From Propioniciclava coleopterorum (lineage in GTDB: Bacteria > Actinomycetota > Actinomycetes > Propionibacteriales > Propionibacteriaceae), in assembly GCF_011393335.1 (NCBI RefSeq), contig NZ_CP049865.1, forward strand, positions 310,001 through 374,000: a stretch of 64,000 nucleotides of DNA, given 5' to 3'. A program made the position numbers and the translations under genes. The notes under the pieces are model-generated. The model did not search any database, was not told the origin of the DNA, and saw only the letters and a list, made by a program, of their open reading frames with translations. Shown here one piece after another: positions 1 to 11,178 of the stretch (positions are counted from its first letter, which is position 1; every line of letters begins with the position of its first letter).

Positions 1-1305
1 GCCGGCGTGGACGCCGACCTGCGCGCCCCGCAGGTGCGCCGCTCGCCGCTGTTCCTGGCCGACCCCGGCTTCGTCGAGGACGTGCACCGGTGCACCGGCG
101 TCGGCAAGTGCGTGGCGGCGAACCTGTCGGGTGTCATGTGCCCCAGTTGGCAGGCGACCCGCGAGGAGAAGGACTCCACCCGGGGCCGCGCGCGCATCCT
201 GCAGGAGATGATCAACGGCACGCTGGTGACCGACGGCTGGCGCAGCCCCGAGGTGCACGAGGCGCTCGACCTGTGCCTGTCCTGCAAGGGGTGCTCGCGC
301 GACTGCCCCACCGGCACCGACATGGCCGCCTACAAGTCGCGGGTGCAGTACGAGGCGTTCAAGGGACGCCCGCGCCCCCTGGACCACTACTCGATGGGCT
401 GGCTGCCGCGCTGGGGCCGGCTGGTCAGCAGCAACCCCGTCCTGCCGCGGCTCGCCAACGCCGTGCTGCAGACGCCGCTGCTCTCCGGCCTGGCCAAGCG
501 GCTCGCCGGGGTCGACGCCCACCGGGGCATGCCGCGGTTCGCCCCCGGATCGCGCCGGGCCGCCGCGCGCCGCTCGGTGGAGGGGAAGGTCGGCGCCAAG
601 GGCGAGGTCGTCCTGTGGGTCGACTCGTTCTCGGACGCCTTCGCCGGCGACCACGTCGCCACCACCGCCGCCGTGCTGCTGGCCAACGGCTGGACGCCCC
701 GGCTGCTGGAGCGCAAGGCCTGCTGCGGGCTGACCTGGATCACGACCGGCCAGCTCGACGGCGCCACCCGGGAACTGCGCAACGCCACCGACGTGCTCCA
801 CCCCCACGTGGCGCGCGGGCTGAAGGTCGTCGGCACCGAGCCCAGCTGTCTGGCGGTGTGGCGCTCGGACGCCCTCGAGCTCATCCCGGACGACCGGCGC
901 GTGGCCGAGGTCGCGGCGTCGGTGATGACCCTGGCGGAGTTCCTGGACGCCGACGCCGCCTTCGAGGTGCCCGACCTGTCCGGCCACACCATCGTCGCCC
1001 AGCCGCACTGCCACGAGGCGTCGGTCATGGGGTGGGCCGCCGAGGCGTCCCTGCTCGCCAAGACGGGCGCGAAGGTCGTCAAGGTGCAGGGCTGCTGCGG
1101 CCTGGCCGGCAACCACGGCATGATCGCGGGCCACTACGACTTCTCGGTGTCGGTGTTCGGCACCAACCTCGGCCCCGCCCTGGACGCCGCCGGCCCCGAC
1201 GCGATCGTGCTCGCCGACGGGTTCTCCTGCCGCACCCAACTGGAGGACCTGCGCGGCCTGCAGGCGCTGACGTTCGCCGAACTCCTGGCAGCTCATCACT
1301 CCTGA
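1..1305 (+). CDS. Fe-S/FAD-linked oxidoreductase, C-terminal part (5' truncated by window edge)
   Basis: The frame is open from base 1, so the gene starts upstream. The visible 434 residues are the electron-transfer half of a FAD-linked oxidase/Fe-S fusion of the D-lactate dehydrogenase (Dld/GlcD-GlcF) type. Two ferredoxin-like cysteine clusters are visible, one ending CVAANLSGVMCP and one reading CLSCKGCSRDCPTG. Two CCG repeats follow (KACCGLTW and QGCCGLAGNHG), the form seen in GlpC and heterodisulfide-reductase-like subunits. The family oxidises 2-hydroxyacids at the membrane and passes electrons to quinone. The FAD-binding half lies outside the window, so the substrate cannot be judged. 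The gene ends about 210 bp before the next one and has no visible operon partner. Confidence 0.85.
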   Translation, partial: AGVDADLRAPQVRRSPLFLADPGFVEDVHRCTGVGKCVAANLSGVMCPSWQATREEKDSTRGRARILQEMINGTLVTDGWRSPEVHEALDLCLSCKGCSRDCPTGTDMAAYKSRVQYEAFKGRPRPLDHYSMGWLPRWGRLVSSNPVLPRLANAVLQTPLLSGLAKRLAGVDAHRGMPRFAPGSRRAAARRSVEGKVGAKGEVVLWVDSFSDAFAGDHVATTAAVLLANGWTPRLLERKACCGLTWITTGQLDGATRELRNATDVLHPHVARGLKVVGTEPSCLAVWRSDALELIPDDRRVAEVAASVMTLAEFLDADAAFEVPDLSGHTIVAQPHCHEASVMGWAAEASLLAKTGAKVVKVQGCCGLAGNHGMIAGHYDFSVSVFGTNLGPALDAAGPDAIVLADGFSCRTQLEDLRGLQALTFAELLAAHHS

Positions 1306-1519
1306 GATGAACGAGCGACTGCGTCTGCCAACTCTCTGGCAACCGCCCCGAACCAAGTGAGCCACTTCTTCAAGTAACCTTGCTCCGACAAGGGGAGACG
1401 AGTTAGGTTGCCTGGGACAACGACGGTCCCGAGATCACTGGACATGCCCTGGGAAGTAGGGATGCACCAGCCCCCCTGACACTGGCGACGCTGCTGTCGG
1501 CGAGTGAAAGGTACATCTC

Positions 1520-2305
1520 ATGCCCGGAATGGCGCCTCCGCCCCATGGAGGCCAGAACCACGATCCGCAACGCCCTCAGCCAGGTGGCTCCGGCGGCTCA
1601 CCCTGGGGCGGGCAGCAGCCGCCGCAATACCAGGGGCAGCAACCGGCCTCTCCATACCAGGGACAGCAGCCGCCTCATCTCCAGGGGCAACAGCCGCCCC
1701 CGCCGTACTACGCGCAACAGCCGCCCCCGCCGTACTACGGGCAACAGCCGCCCCCGCAGCACCAGGGACAGCCGCCTCACTACCCAGGTCAGCAGCCCCA
1801 GTACTTCATGGCACCGCCTTCCCAGGCGCCCAAGCGCCCGTGGTACAGGTTGAAGCGCACGTGGTTCATCGGTGTTCCCGTACTCCTGTTCATCCTGATG
1901 AATCCTGTAGGCGGCGGGGCAGGCTCGACACCCACCGCCGCGACCCCGCCGGCCGTCGCCGGAACGGCTGTCAAGCAGTCCGCGCCGCCTGAGGTGCTCA
2001 ACGTCACCGCCGACCAACTGCTCGATGCGCTCGAGGCCAACGCTCTCAAGGCATCCGAGACCTACCTCAACAAGCGCGTGCGCATCGAGGGCAGGCTCAG
2101 CAATGTCGACGCATCGGGCAAGTACTTCTCCCTATCCCGGTCGGACGACTCCTTCACGTTCAAGCGCATCAGGCTCTACATCGAACCCGAGCACCGTGAG
2201 ACGGTGATGCATTTCACCGCGGATCAGACCGTCGCCGCCACCGGCACCATCTCCGACGTGGACGACTCCTTCGGCTACACCATCCAGGTCGAGTCGATCG
2301 GCTAG
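1520..2305 (+). CDS. Pro/Gln-rich membrane protein with extracytoplasmic OB-fold-like domain
   Basis: This 261-residue protein has three parts. Residues 1-110 are low-complexity and rich in Pro, Gln, Tyr and Gly, with repeats such as QQPPPPYY and YQGQQPP. One transmembrane helix (WFIGVPVLLFILMNP) follows at about 118-132. The last 100 residues are globular and read like the tRNA_anti-like OB-fold domain of small exported proteins (LNKRVRIEGRLSNVD and VAATGTISDVD). The start follows a GAAAGG ribosome-binding site. A Pro-rich head, one helix and an outside OB-fold is a common actinobacterial layout. The function is unknown; the head may bind partners in the cytoplasm. Confidence 0.75.
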   Translation: MPGMAPPPHGGQNHDPQRPQPGGSGGSPWGGQQPPQYQGQQPASPYQGQQPPHLQGQQPPPPYYAQQPPPPYYGQQPPPQHQGQPPHYPGQQPQYFMAPPSQAPKRPWYRLKRTWFIGVPVLLFILMNPVGGGAGSTPTAATPPAVAGTAVKQSAPPEVLNVTADQLLDALEANALKASETYLNKRVRIEGRLSNVDASGKYFSLSRSDDSFTFKRIRLYIEPEHRETVMHFTADQTVAATGTISDVDDSFGYTIQVESIG

Positions 2306-2462
2306 GTGTGCTGACCGGCGGGCGTAGTGGAGGACGATGACGACACCCCCTGATCGGTGAACGCGAGGAAGGATGTCCGCGGTTCAGCGGGACACGGGGC
2401 AGGGCCGTTCGATCGGTTGGTCGTCCGTGTCCCACGCTCACGCGATTGGTAGCGTGTCGCCG

Positions 2463-3026
2463 GTGTCTGCCACGATCCACACTCCCCCTGCCGCCAATGA
2501 TGCCCGGGCCGTGCTCACGGGCTGGAGGTCACCCGCCACCTCGCAGGAGTCGCTGCGGCAGGCGTACCTGGCGTTCCTGGACGCCCGCCCCGACGCCACG
2601 CTGCGCACGTGCGCGCCGGGGCACCTCACCGCGTCCGCCGTGGTGTTCAGCCACGACCTGTCCCAGGTGGCGCTGGTGCTGCACGGCATCGTCGGGGCGT
2701 GGATCCAGCCGGGTGGGCACATCGAACCCGACGACGCGACGCTGGCCGACGCCGCCCGCCGCGAGGTGCGGGAGGAACTCGGCCTCGACGTCGAGCCGGT
2801 CGGGCCGGTGATGCTGGACGTCCACCCCATCACCTGCCGCGGCTACACCGCCCAGACCCGCCACCTGGACGTCCGGTTCGCGGCGCGCGCCCGGCCGGGT
2901 GCGGCGCTGGTGTGCTCGTCCGAGTCGAACGACGTGGCCTGGTGGCCGGTCGACGCGCTCCCCGAGGGCACGTTCGACGAGGTCCGTGAGTTGATCGCCC
3001 TGGGGCACGCCCGGCTGCGCGGCTGA
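2463..3026 (+). CDS. NUDIX hydrolase
   Basis: The Nudix box is clear: a GGHIEPDD start, then REVREELGL, giving the catalytic REXXEE helix that binds Mg. Members cleave nucleoside diphosphates linked to another group; the substrate cannot be told here. The GTG start is chosen because a TAGCGT -10 box (2450-2455) ends exactly 7 bases before it, as expected for a leaderless actinobacterial transcript. An in-frame ATG at 2373 would add 30 residues without domain character. With the GTG start the protein has 187 residues, usual for a single-domain Nudix protein. It lies 88 bp upstream of ettA and is probably transcribed separately. Confidence 0.85.
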   Translation: MSATIHTPPAANDARAVLTGWRSPATSQESLRQAYLAFLDARPDATLRTCAPGHLTASAVVFSHDLSQVALVLHGIVGAWIQPGGHIEPDDATLADAARREVREELGLDVEPVGPVMLDVHPITCRGYTAQTRHLDVRFAARARPGAALVCSSESNDVAWWPVDALPEGTFDEVRELIALGHARLRG

Positions 3027-3072
3027 CACCTCCCCGGCGGGCTCGGGTGGTCGGCGTGCCGCCCGCGCGGCC

Positions 3073-3078
3073 TATACT
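3073..3078 (+). promoter_or_regulatory. -10 box of the ettA promoter
   Basis: TATACT sits 36 bases before the ettA start codon and is a near-consensus -10 element. The -35 region is not recognisable. An AAGGA ribosome-binding site precedes the ATG. Confidence 0.55.
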
Positions 3079-3114
3079 GGTGCGCGATTCCCAACCTCTC
3101 TTCAAGGACGGTCC

Positions 3115-4797
<1,683 letters not shown>

Positions 4798-4830
4798 CCC
4801 CCGCCGGACACCCCGGTACCGCTGGACCAC

Positions 4831-4859
4831 GGATGGCCCGCCCTCGCGGCGGGCCATCC
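4831..4859. terminator. Hairpin between convergent ettA and ssb paralogue
   Basis: GGATGGCCCGCC is followed by a 5-base loop and its exact reverse complement, giving a perfect 12-bp stem. No T-run follows. It lies between two genes that end toward each other, so it can serve both strands. Confidence 0.75.
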
Positions 4860-4962
4860 GTCGTCATGGCGGCACCTCCACCGCGCCGAAGTGGGTGCGT
4901 CGGTAGCGCTGGTGCCGTCGGCGCGGCCACGGGCCTCGAACACCCGCCTCGACGGTCGACAC

Positions 4963-5463
4963 CTAGGCGGGCACGGCCTCCGTCTCGGACACCTCCGCGT
5001 CGGCGTCCGACTCGCGCTCCTGCGCCTGCGCGGCCGCCTCGTGCCGCTCGAGCGAGGTGATGCGCTCGGCCTCGGCGTCCGACTCCCAGGGATCGCTCGC
5101 CTCGGGCCGCGCGGACGCCCGCCGGAACGTGCTGGCTCCCCGGCGCAGGTCGTGGGCGACCCACCCCGCCTCGATGGTGTAGGCCTCCCGCTGGACGCCG
5201 GACTCGTCGGTCCACCGATCCAGCCGCAGCCGACCCGCCACGATCACCGCGTCGCCCTTGCGGACGCTGTCGCGGACGTTGGCGGCCAGACGCCGCCAAC
5301 ACGTCACCCGGTACCAGGCGGTGGGCAACTCCACCCACGCCCCGTTGCGCTGCACTGCCGGGGTGCACGCGAGCGTGAACGTCGCCCGCCCCACGTACTC
5401 CTCGTGGTCGCGCCAGTCGACCTCGCCACCGACGTTGCCGTTGATCACGATCTCCGCTTCCAT
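4963..5463 (-). CDS. Single-stranded DNA-binding protein paralogue
   Basis: The 166-residue protein has an SSB OB-fold over about residues 1-110, with features such as WYRVTCWRRLAANV and GDAVIVAGRLRLDRW. A charged, Ala/Glu-rich tail follows. The tail ends EVSETEAVPA and lacks the usual DDxPF tip that binds SSB partner proteins, so this is probably a secondary SSB and not the replication SSB. Many actinobacteria carry such a second copy for recombination, competence or stress roles. The ATG is preceded by GAGAGG. The upstream neighbours are membrane GTPases, which gives no functional clue. Confidence 0.88.
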   Translation of the reverse strand: MEAEIVINGNVGGEVDWRDHEEYVGRATFTLACTPAVQRNGAWVELPTAWYRVTCWRRLAANVRDSVRKGDAVIVAGRLRLDRWTDESGVQREAYTIEAGWVAHDLRRGASTFRRASARPEASDPWESDAEAERITSLERHEAAAQAQERESDADAEVSETEAVPA

Positions 5464-5663
5464 CTCCGCGCCTCTCTGCTCGCTGGGTGCCCGCAGGTTA
5501 GGCAGGAGCGAGCCCGCCGCGTCAGCGTCGCGGAGACCTGTGGACAACCCCAGCGCGCCGCCGCACGAGGTGGTCACCGGGAGGCCGCCGACGTGGCAGG
5601 CCGAACGGGACACCACAGCCGCGTGGCGGTCGGGGCCCCCTCGCCGCGGGCGACGGTGGGGCG

Positions 5664-7270
5664 TCAGACGGCGCGCTGCACGGCGGTCCGCGCCTCGGCG
5701 AGCCGCTCGAGTTCGGCGCGCACCGGGGCCAGCACCTCGGCGTCCACCACCGTGCCGACGGACGCCGTGAGCGCCTGGCGGGCCTGGCGCTGCTTGACGC
5801 GGGCGCCCGCCTCCACGAACACGCGGCTCAGCAGGCCCAGCACGATGCCCAGGCCGGCGCCGCCGAGCAGCAGCAGGGTCGGCACGGGCCAGCCCTGCCA
5901 CGTCACCTGGGGCACCTCCATCGGCACCTGCAGCAGCCCGAGGATCAGGGGCAGCAGCAGCCAGACCCCGCCCACCACCATCGCGACGATCCCCAGCCAC
6001 TGCAGGATCGTGACCAGGACCCACCAGCCGCGGCCGGCGTCCATGCGCAGGTCCGTCGCCGCGACCGCGCGGTCGAGCCGATCGGCCAGGACGCGCTGGT
6101 CGCCCCGCGCGGCCGCCCGGACGCGCTCGGCCCAGCCGCGCGGGATGCCCGCGGTGGCGGTGTCCATGAGGTGCCGCAGCGCCCCGTCGAGCCGGGCCCG
6201 CTGCACGGTGTTGGCCTGCGGCAGGGAGGTGCGGCTCACCTCGGTCGGGGCGAGTTCCTTGCGGCGGTCCATCCGCAGCGCGCGCAGGGGGTCGGGTTTG
6301 AAGCGCCGCAGCCACGTGACGAGCGGCCAGCCGGTCGCCAGCGTGCCCCGATGCCGCCACGCCTTGAGGACGCCCTCGGTCACCAGCGGCACGCCCGCGG
6401 CGTCCGCCACCGAGGCGTACAGCCGGTCGATCTCGCCGCGGCTGAGCTGGGGCACCGCGCCGGTCCCGAGCGCCGCGGACAGGCCGGTGGCGTCGCGGGT
6501 AACGTCGGCGGCGAAGCGGCGCGCGGTGATCGCCTTGTCGCGGGCCGCCCGGTCGACCAGTTCGCGAAGCTCGTCCATCCCCTCGCCCGTGAGCGCCGAC
6601 ACCGCCACCAGCGGCGAGTCGGCCAGCCCCTCGGAGTCGAGCAGGCGGCGCAGGTCGGCCAGCGCGGCGCGGCGCTGCTCGGGGCCCAGGCGGTCCGCCT
6701 GGTTGAGCGCCACGGCCATCACCGACGCGTGCCCGGCCAGGGGCTTGAGGTAGCCGTCGTGCAGGGCACCGTCGGCGTACTTCTGCGGGTCGACGACCCA
6801 CACCAGCATGTCGACGAGCTTCACGAGCCGGTCGACGGTCACGCGGTGCGAGGTCTCGGTGGAGTCGTGGTCGGGCAGGTCGAGGAGCACCAGTCCGTCC
6901 GGCACGCCGGGCTGGGACGTGATGAGGTGGCGGCGCCCGACCTCGAGCCAGTCCAACAGCGGGCTGGGCAGTTCCGCCCCCAGGCCACGGCCATGGCCTC
7001 GCTGGTGGTGGGGCGGGTGACTCCGGGCTTGGCGAACTGCGTGCCCGACAGCGCGTTGAACAGGCTCGACTTGCCCGAGCCCGTCGCGCCGGCCAGCGCG
7101 ATGACCGTGTGGTCGCCGGCGATCGCGAGCCGCCTACCGGCCCGGTCGATCAGGGCGTCAGCGGGGGCCAGCACCTCCTCGGGGACGCGGCCCCGGCTCA
7201 GCTCGACGGCGCGGTCCAGCGCGGTGAGGCGCGCGGCCAGCCCGGGCGCGGGCGGCTTACCGGCCTTCAC
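5664..7270 (-). CDS. Dynamin-like membrane GTPase A (frameshifted at 6977-6981)
   Basis: The N-terminal part carries the P-loop GATGSGKSS and a switch region with TRPTTSE. The C-terminal part carries the G3-like DLPDHDS, the G4-like NQAD and two membrane hairpins near residues 325-390. These halves lie in different frames. They join if one base is added to the 5-base C-run at 6977-6981 (G-run in the coding sense), restoring continuous family sequence from AVAWG to ELPSPLLDW. The GTG start overlaps the end of GTPase B by 14 bp, so the pair is cotranscribed. Paired GTPases of this YfjP/dynamin-like type are often found together and may act as heteromers in membrane remodelling. The shift looks like sequence error, but a real lesion is possible. 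Confidence 0.75.
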
Positions 7271-9106
7271 GGGGCACCTCGACCTGGACGCCCTCGGCGT
7301 GCTCCACCGGGTCCAGCACCGCGCCGGTCACCGGAGGCGCCTCCGGCGGCGGCAGCGCGCGGGTCGCGCCGGGGGTGAGCGCGTCCGGTGTGGTCGCACC
7401 GGCGAGGGCGGGGTCGCCCTGCGCCTGCGCCGTCACGTCGGCGACGGCCGCCCGGATCGCGGCGGCCTGCTCGGGGTCGACCCCCGTGGCCGCCAGCGCC
7501 CGGTCGTAGCGGGACAGTTCACCGGCCAGGAGGCCCTCGATGCGGGCGTCCAACTGCTCCTTGGCCTGCTTGGTGAGGCGGCGCACGGTGTCCTCGCCGA
7601 ACACGGCCTCCAGCAGCCGCTGCGCCAGCACGGCCGTGCCGCCGGCCACGCCGACCTCGGCGCCGGTGATGCCGCCGGTCTGGCTGAAGACGAGGATCAT
7701 CAGCGCGACGCCGACGCCGTTGACGCCGAGGGCGAGGTACCGCGCCGTGGACCGCTTCGACGCGCCCACCTCGCTGACCAGGCCGAGCACGTCGCCCTGC
7801 CAGTCGCGGATCGACTCCGCGACGTGGGCCGGGAAGTCGGGCGAGGTGCGGCTGAGGTCCTCCCGGGTGCCCGCGAGGATCGCCCGGCCGGCCGGATGCG
7901 CCGCCCAGGACGCCTCCGCGCGCTCGGCGGCGGCGTCCCCCTCCTCGCGGACGAACGCCTCCAGCCCGGACTCGACGGCCATCTTCACCTCGTTGACCTG
8001 GCGGGGCTCGCCGCGCAGCGTCGCCATCATCCGGTCGCGCAGCCAGCCGATCTTCTGCTCCACGGCCCGCATGAACTCGCCGGTGCCGACGAAGTCCTGC
8101 CAGCGGGACAGCACCTCCCCGCGCAGCAGCGAACCGTCGGCGGTCTGGACGGCCACGGTCCGGACGGCTTCGTTGAAGGAGCGGTCCGCGTCGCCGCGGA
8201 GCTGCTCCAGGGAGGCGACCTCGGCGTCCACGGCGTCCGCAACGCCGGGGGCGGTGCGCACCAACGAGCCGATCGCCCCGTCCAGGGTCTGCAGGACGAC
8301 CGCCTGCCGGCTGGCCTGGTCGGCGGCCAGGGTGGCCAGCCACGTGCGGATCGGCGCGACGGCGGAGTCGGGCAGCAGCCCGCGCTCGTCCACGGCCGTC
8401 TCGGGGACCGCGAACAGCGGCGAGCGACCCAGACCCCGCTCCACCATCAGCGACCCCAGGTGCGGCGGCACCTCGATCATGGCCGCGGGGGCACGCGGTC
8501 GAGCACGACCGCGACGGCGGCGGAGCGCTCCGCCGCGGAGCGGAGGTAGTCCCACGGCACGGCGTCGGCGTAGCGGGCCGCCGACGTGACGAACAGCCAC
8601 AGGTCGGCCGCGGCGAGCAACTGCGCGGCCAGGGCGCGGTTCTCCTGGACGACCGAGTCCACGTCGGGGGCGTCCAGCAGCGCCAGCCCGCGCGGCAGGG
8701 AGGAGTCGGGCACGAGTTGCAGGGTGCCGGTGTCGTTGGCTTGGTCGCGGCTGCGGGCCAGCCCCGGCAGGATCCGGTCGGACTCGAAGTACTCCAGGTC
8801 GTCGGGGTGGTGCACCAGGACGGGGCTGCGCGTCGTGGGCCGGATGACGCCGGGTCGGGACACCACCCGTCCGATCAGCGAGTTCACCAGCGTCGACTTG
8901 CCCGCGCCGGTGGATCCCCCGATGACGGCCAGCAGTGGGGCGTCGAGCGTCGCCAGCCGGGGAAGGACGTAGTCGTCGAGTTGGGTGACCATGGCGCGCG
9001 CCCGGTCGGTCGCGGCCTGGGAGGCGGGGAGCGCCAACGGGAGCCGCACGGCGGCCAGCGCCGCCCGGAGTCGCGTCAGGGCCTCGGTCAGCGCGGCAGT
9101 GCTCAT
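7257..9106 (-). CDS. Dynamin-like membrane GTPase B (frameshifted at 8487-8491)
   Basis: The N-terminal 200 residues hold the P-loop GGSTGAGKST, a TRPTTRSPV switch and the G3-like DAPDVDS. The remainder, in another frame, is largely helical with two hydrophobic segments (GVNGVGVALMILVF and the following Gly/Ala-rich stretch) that should form a membrane hairpin. Adding one base to the 5-base G-run at 8487-8491 joins DRVPP to AAMIEVPPHL. It is the upstream member of a two-gene unit with GTPase A and probably shares a partner role. The substrate membrane and cellular role are unknown. Confidence 0.75.
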
Positions 9107-9112
9107 GGACTC

Positions 9113-10533
9113 CTACCCTCTCGGTGGCCCCCAGCGGGGGTCAACCGGTGAATACCCCGGGGAGCCTACCTGTCCGGGCAGGAACGACGCGGGGATTTGC
9201 CCCGATCCCGGCGGGCCCCAGGGGCCGACGGCCTCGGCCCGCCGCTTGCGGCGGCGGAACCACGCCGGCAGCTTGGGCAGTTGCACCTTCTGCGTCGCCG
9301 GGTCGGTGATCGCGATCGGGGCCAGGTCGCGCGCCCGATCCAGCAGGGCGCGGGCGCGCACGTCGCCCCCGTCGTCGACCGTGCCCAGCAGCTGGGCGTC
9401 GCGGAGGTAGGCGAGCTCGCTCATCGTGCGCTGGATCCGCAGGGTCGCCACCATGGCGCGCCACCCGTAGGTGATCGAGATGAAGAAGCTGGCCCAGCGC
9501 GTCCGCTGGCGGGCGAACAGCGGCACGACGGACGCCGGGAGCCACCCCATCGAGACGTAGTCGTCCAGGCGGTCGCGCAGGAGTCTCCCCTGCGCCAGCA
9601 CGGTCCTGACGAGGTGGATCGCGATGCTGAGCGCGATGACCCAGCCGATGATCGCCATCAGCGTGTCGTCCATGCCGACGCTGGCGAAGAAGTTGAACAT
9701 CATGTGGCCCAGGGACGCGGCCAGGTAGCCACCCAGCGGGGCCAGGATGCGGACGATCTTGCTCTGCGCGCGCAGGCCGATGATGAACCCCAGGGCGAGC
9801 AGGGTGGTGAACAGGGGATGCCCGAACGCGGTCTTGACGCCGCGCAGGAAGACGATCTGGTGGAGGGCGTCCTCGGGGTTGCCCGTGCCGATGGTGACCG
9901 AGGAGTACACGATCGCGCGGCTGTAGTAGAGGATGTTCTCGGTGAACGCGAAGCCCGCGGCGGACAGCCCGGCGAGCGTGACGGCCTGCAGCTTGGACAC
10001 CACCCGGTACCGCAGCGCGATGGCGATGGCGAACAGGACGGTCGCCTTGGTGGCCTCCTCCACGAAGGGGCCACGAACACCGCCGCACGCGCGCCGGTGG
10101 CGGGGTCGTTGGGGCCGACGATCGCCATCTGCTGGCCGGCCCACGTGTTCAGGAACATGGACGCCGCGGTCGACACCGCCGCCCCCCAGCCCAGCGCGAG
10201 GTACCACAGGCCGAGCCGCATCGGGCGGAAGCGGTCCAGCGCCACGAACAGCACCACCCACACGGCCAGCGTCGGCACCGCGAGCGTCGCCGATCGCTTG
10301 ATCGCGCTCAGGTTGAGCCCCGGGACCTCGCCGCCGCCCTCGGTCGGGGTGGGCTGAACCGAGATGTGGTACATCCAGTACAGGCAGCCCGCGTAGACCA
10401 GCGTGGCGCCGAGGATCAGCCACAACCAGGGGTTGCGCAGCAGCCGCACGGCCCAGTGCCGCGGCGCCTCGGCGGCGTCCACCGGAAGGCCGTTGGCGCG
10501 CAGCGCGCGCACCTCGAGCGTGTCCGACGTCAT
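9113..10533 (-). CDS. PrsW-family intramembrane metalloprotease (frameshifted at 10067-10070)
   Basis: The N-terminal 120 residues are membrane helices (WLWLILGATLVYAG and later ones). The second part, in another frame, has the PrsW hallmarks: FVEEATKA (EExxK), FTENILYY, FGHPLFTT and GHMMFNFF, whose Glu and His residues form the metal site. Adding one base to the 4-base run at 10067-10070 joins VFVAP to FVEEATK. About 100 residues after the last helix are cytoplasmic and end in a Pro/Gly-rich tail. PrsW-type proteases cleave membrane-bound regulators such as anti-sigma factors; no such target is encoded nearby. Its start is 205 bp from the divergent catabolic operon. Confidence 0.8.
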
Positions 10534-10666
10534 GGGCCCAAGGGTAGCGGCGCCGCCAACCGGGGCGTCCGGGCCGTCCGTGGGCGCCGGTTCAGCGCCC
10601 GGCGCGCCTCCTGCTCACCCGGACCGTGCGCCGCGGGTCCAACGGCGTCCACCCCTGGCGGGGGTC

Positions 10667-10696
10667 TTGACCCGCCCGACGCGCCGTGTTTACCCT
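10667..10696 (+). promoter_or_regulatory. Promoter of the transport/catabolism operon
   Basis: TTGACC (10667-10672) and TACCCT (10691-10696) are separated by 18 bases, a good housekeeping-type promoter. It lies 43 bases before the ATG of the first operon gene, which has an AAAGGAG ribosome-binding site. Confidence 0.6.
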
Positions 10697-10738
10697 GGCG
10701 GAACGCAGTTCCTATGGGCGGAACAAAGGAGATCCCCG

Positions 10739-11178
10739 ATGGCTGCAGCCACAACACCGGACCACGACGACCCGGCCATCGCGCTGGCCGATCGGGTCCT
10801 GCAACTGACCGAGGACCGGGAGCTCGACGGGGCGGTCCGGTACTACGCCCCCGGGGCGGTGCTGGAGTTCCCCGGCGGCGTCCGCTACGGCTCGGTCCAC
10901 GACCTGGCCGACGGCGCGCGCGGCCGCTACCGGTTCGTCCGGAAGGTCAGGCAGGACTTCGTCGTCGCCACCCGGGGGCAGAACAGGTGGTGACCTGCAT
11001 GGGGACTCTCTACGGAGAGGACCTCGCCGGGAACGCGTTCGAGGACATCCGGTTCATCGACGTGTTCCGCATCAACGACGGCCTGATCACGCATCAGCTC
11101 GTCTGGAACGACCTCGCCGCGCTGGGCATCGTGCCCGCCACCCCTCGGCACCCGGGTGATCGGAAGGACCCATCATGA
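10739..11178 (+). CDS. NTF2/SnoaL-like protein (frameshifted at 10974-10978)
   Basis: This small cone-shaped-fold protein has an N-terminal part with LADRVLQLTEDRELDGAVRY and YAPGAVLEFPGG. A C-terminal strand pair (IRFIDVFRINDGLI and the following line) lies in another frame. One added base in the 5-base G-run at 10974-10978 joins VATRG to AEQVVTCMG. The restored length is about 146 residues, usual for the family. Members act as small lyases, isomerases or ligand binders. It is the first gene of the operon and its stop overlaps the next start (ATGA), so it probably serves the same pathway. The reaction is unknown. Confidence 0.7.

Noticed and set aside
1620-1800. Repeated 18-24 bp units that resemble a short CRISPR or tandem array
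   Set aside because: They encode the repeated YQGQQPP and PPPPYY protein segments; there are no unique spacers and no cas genes.
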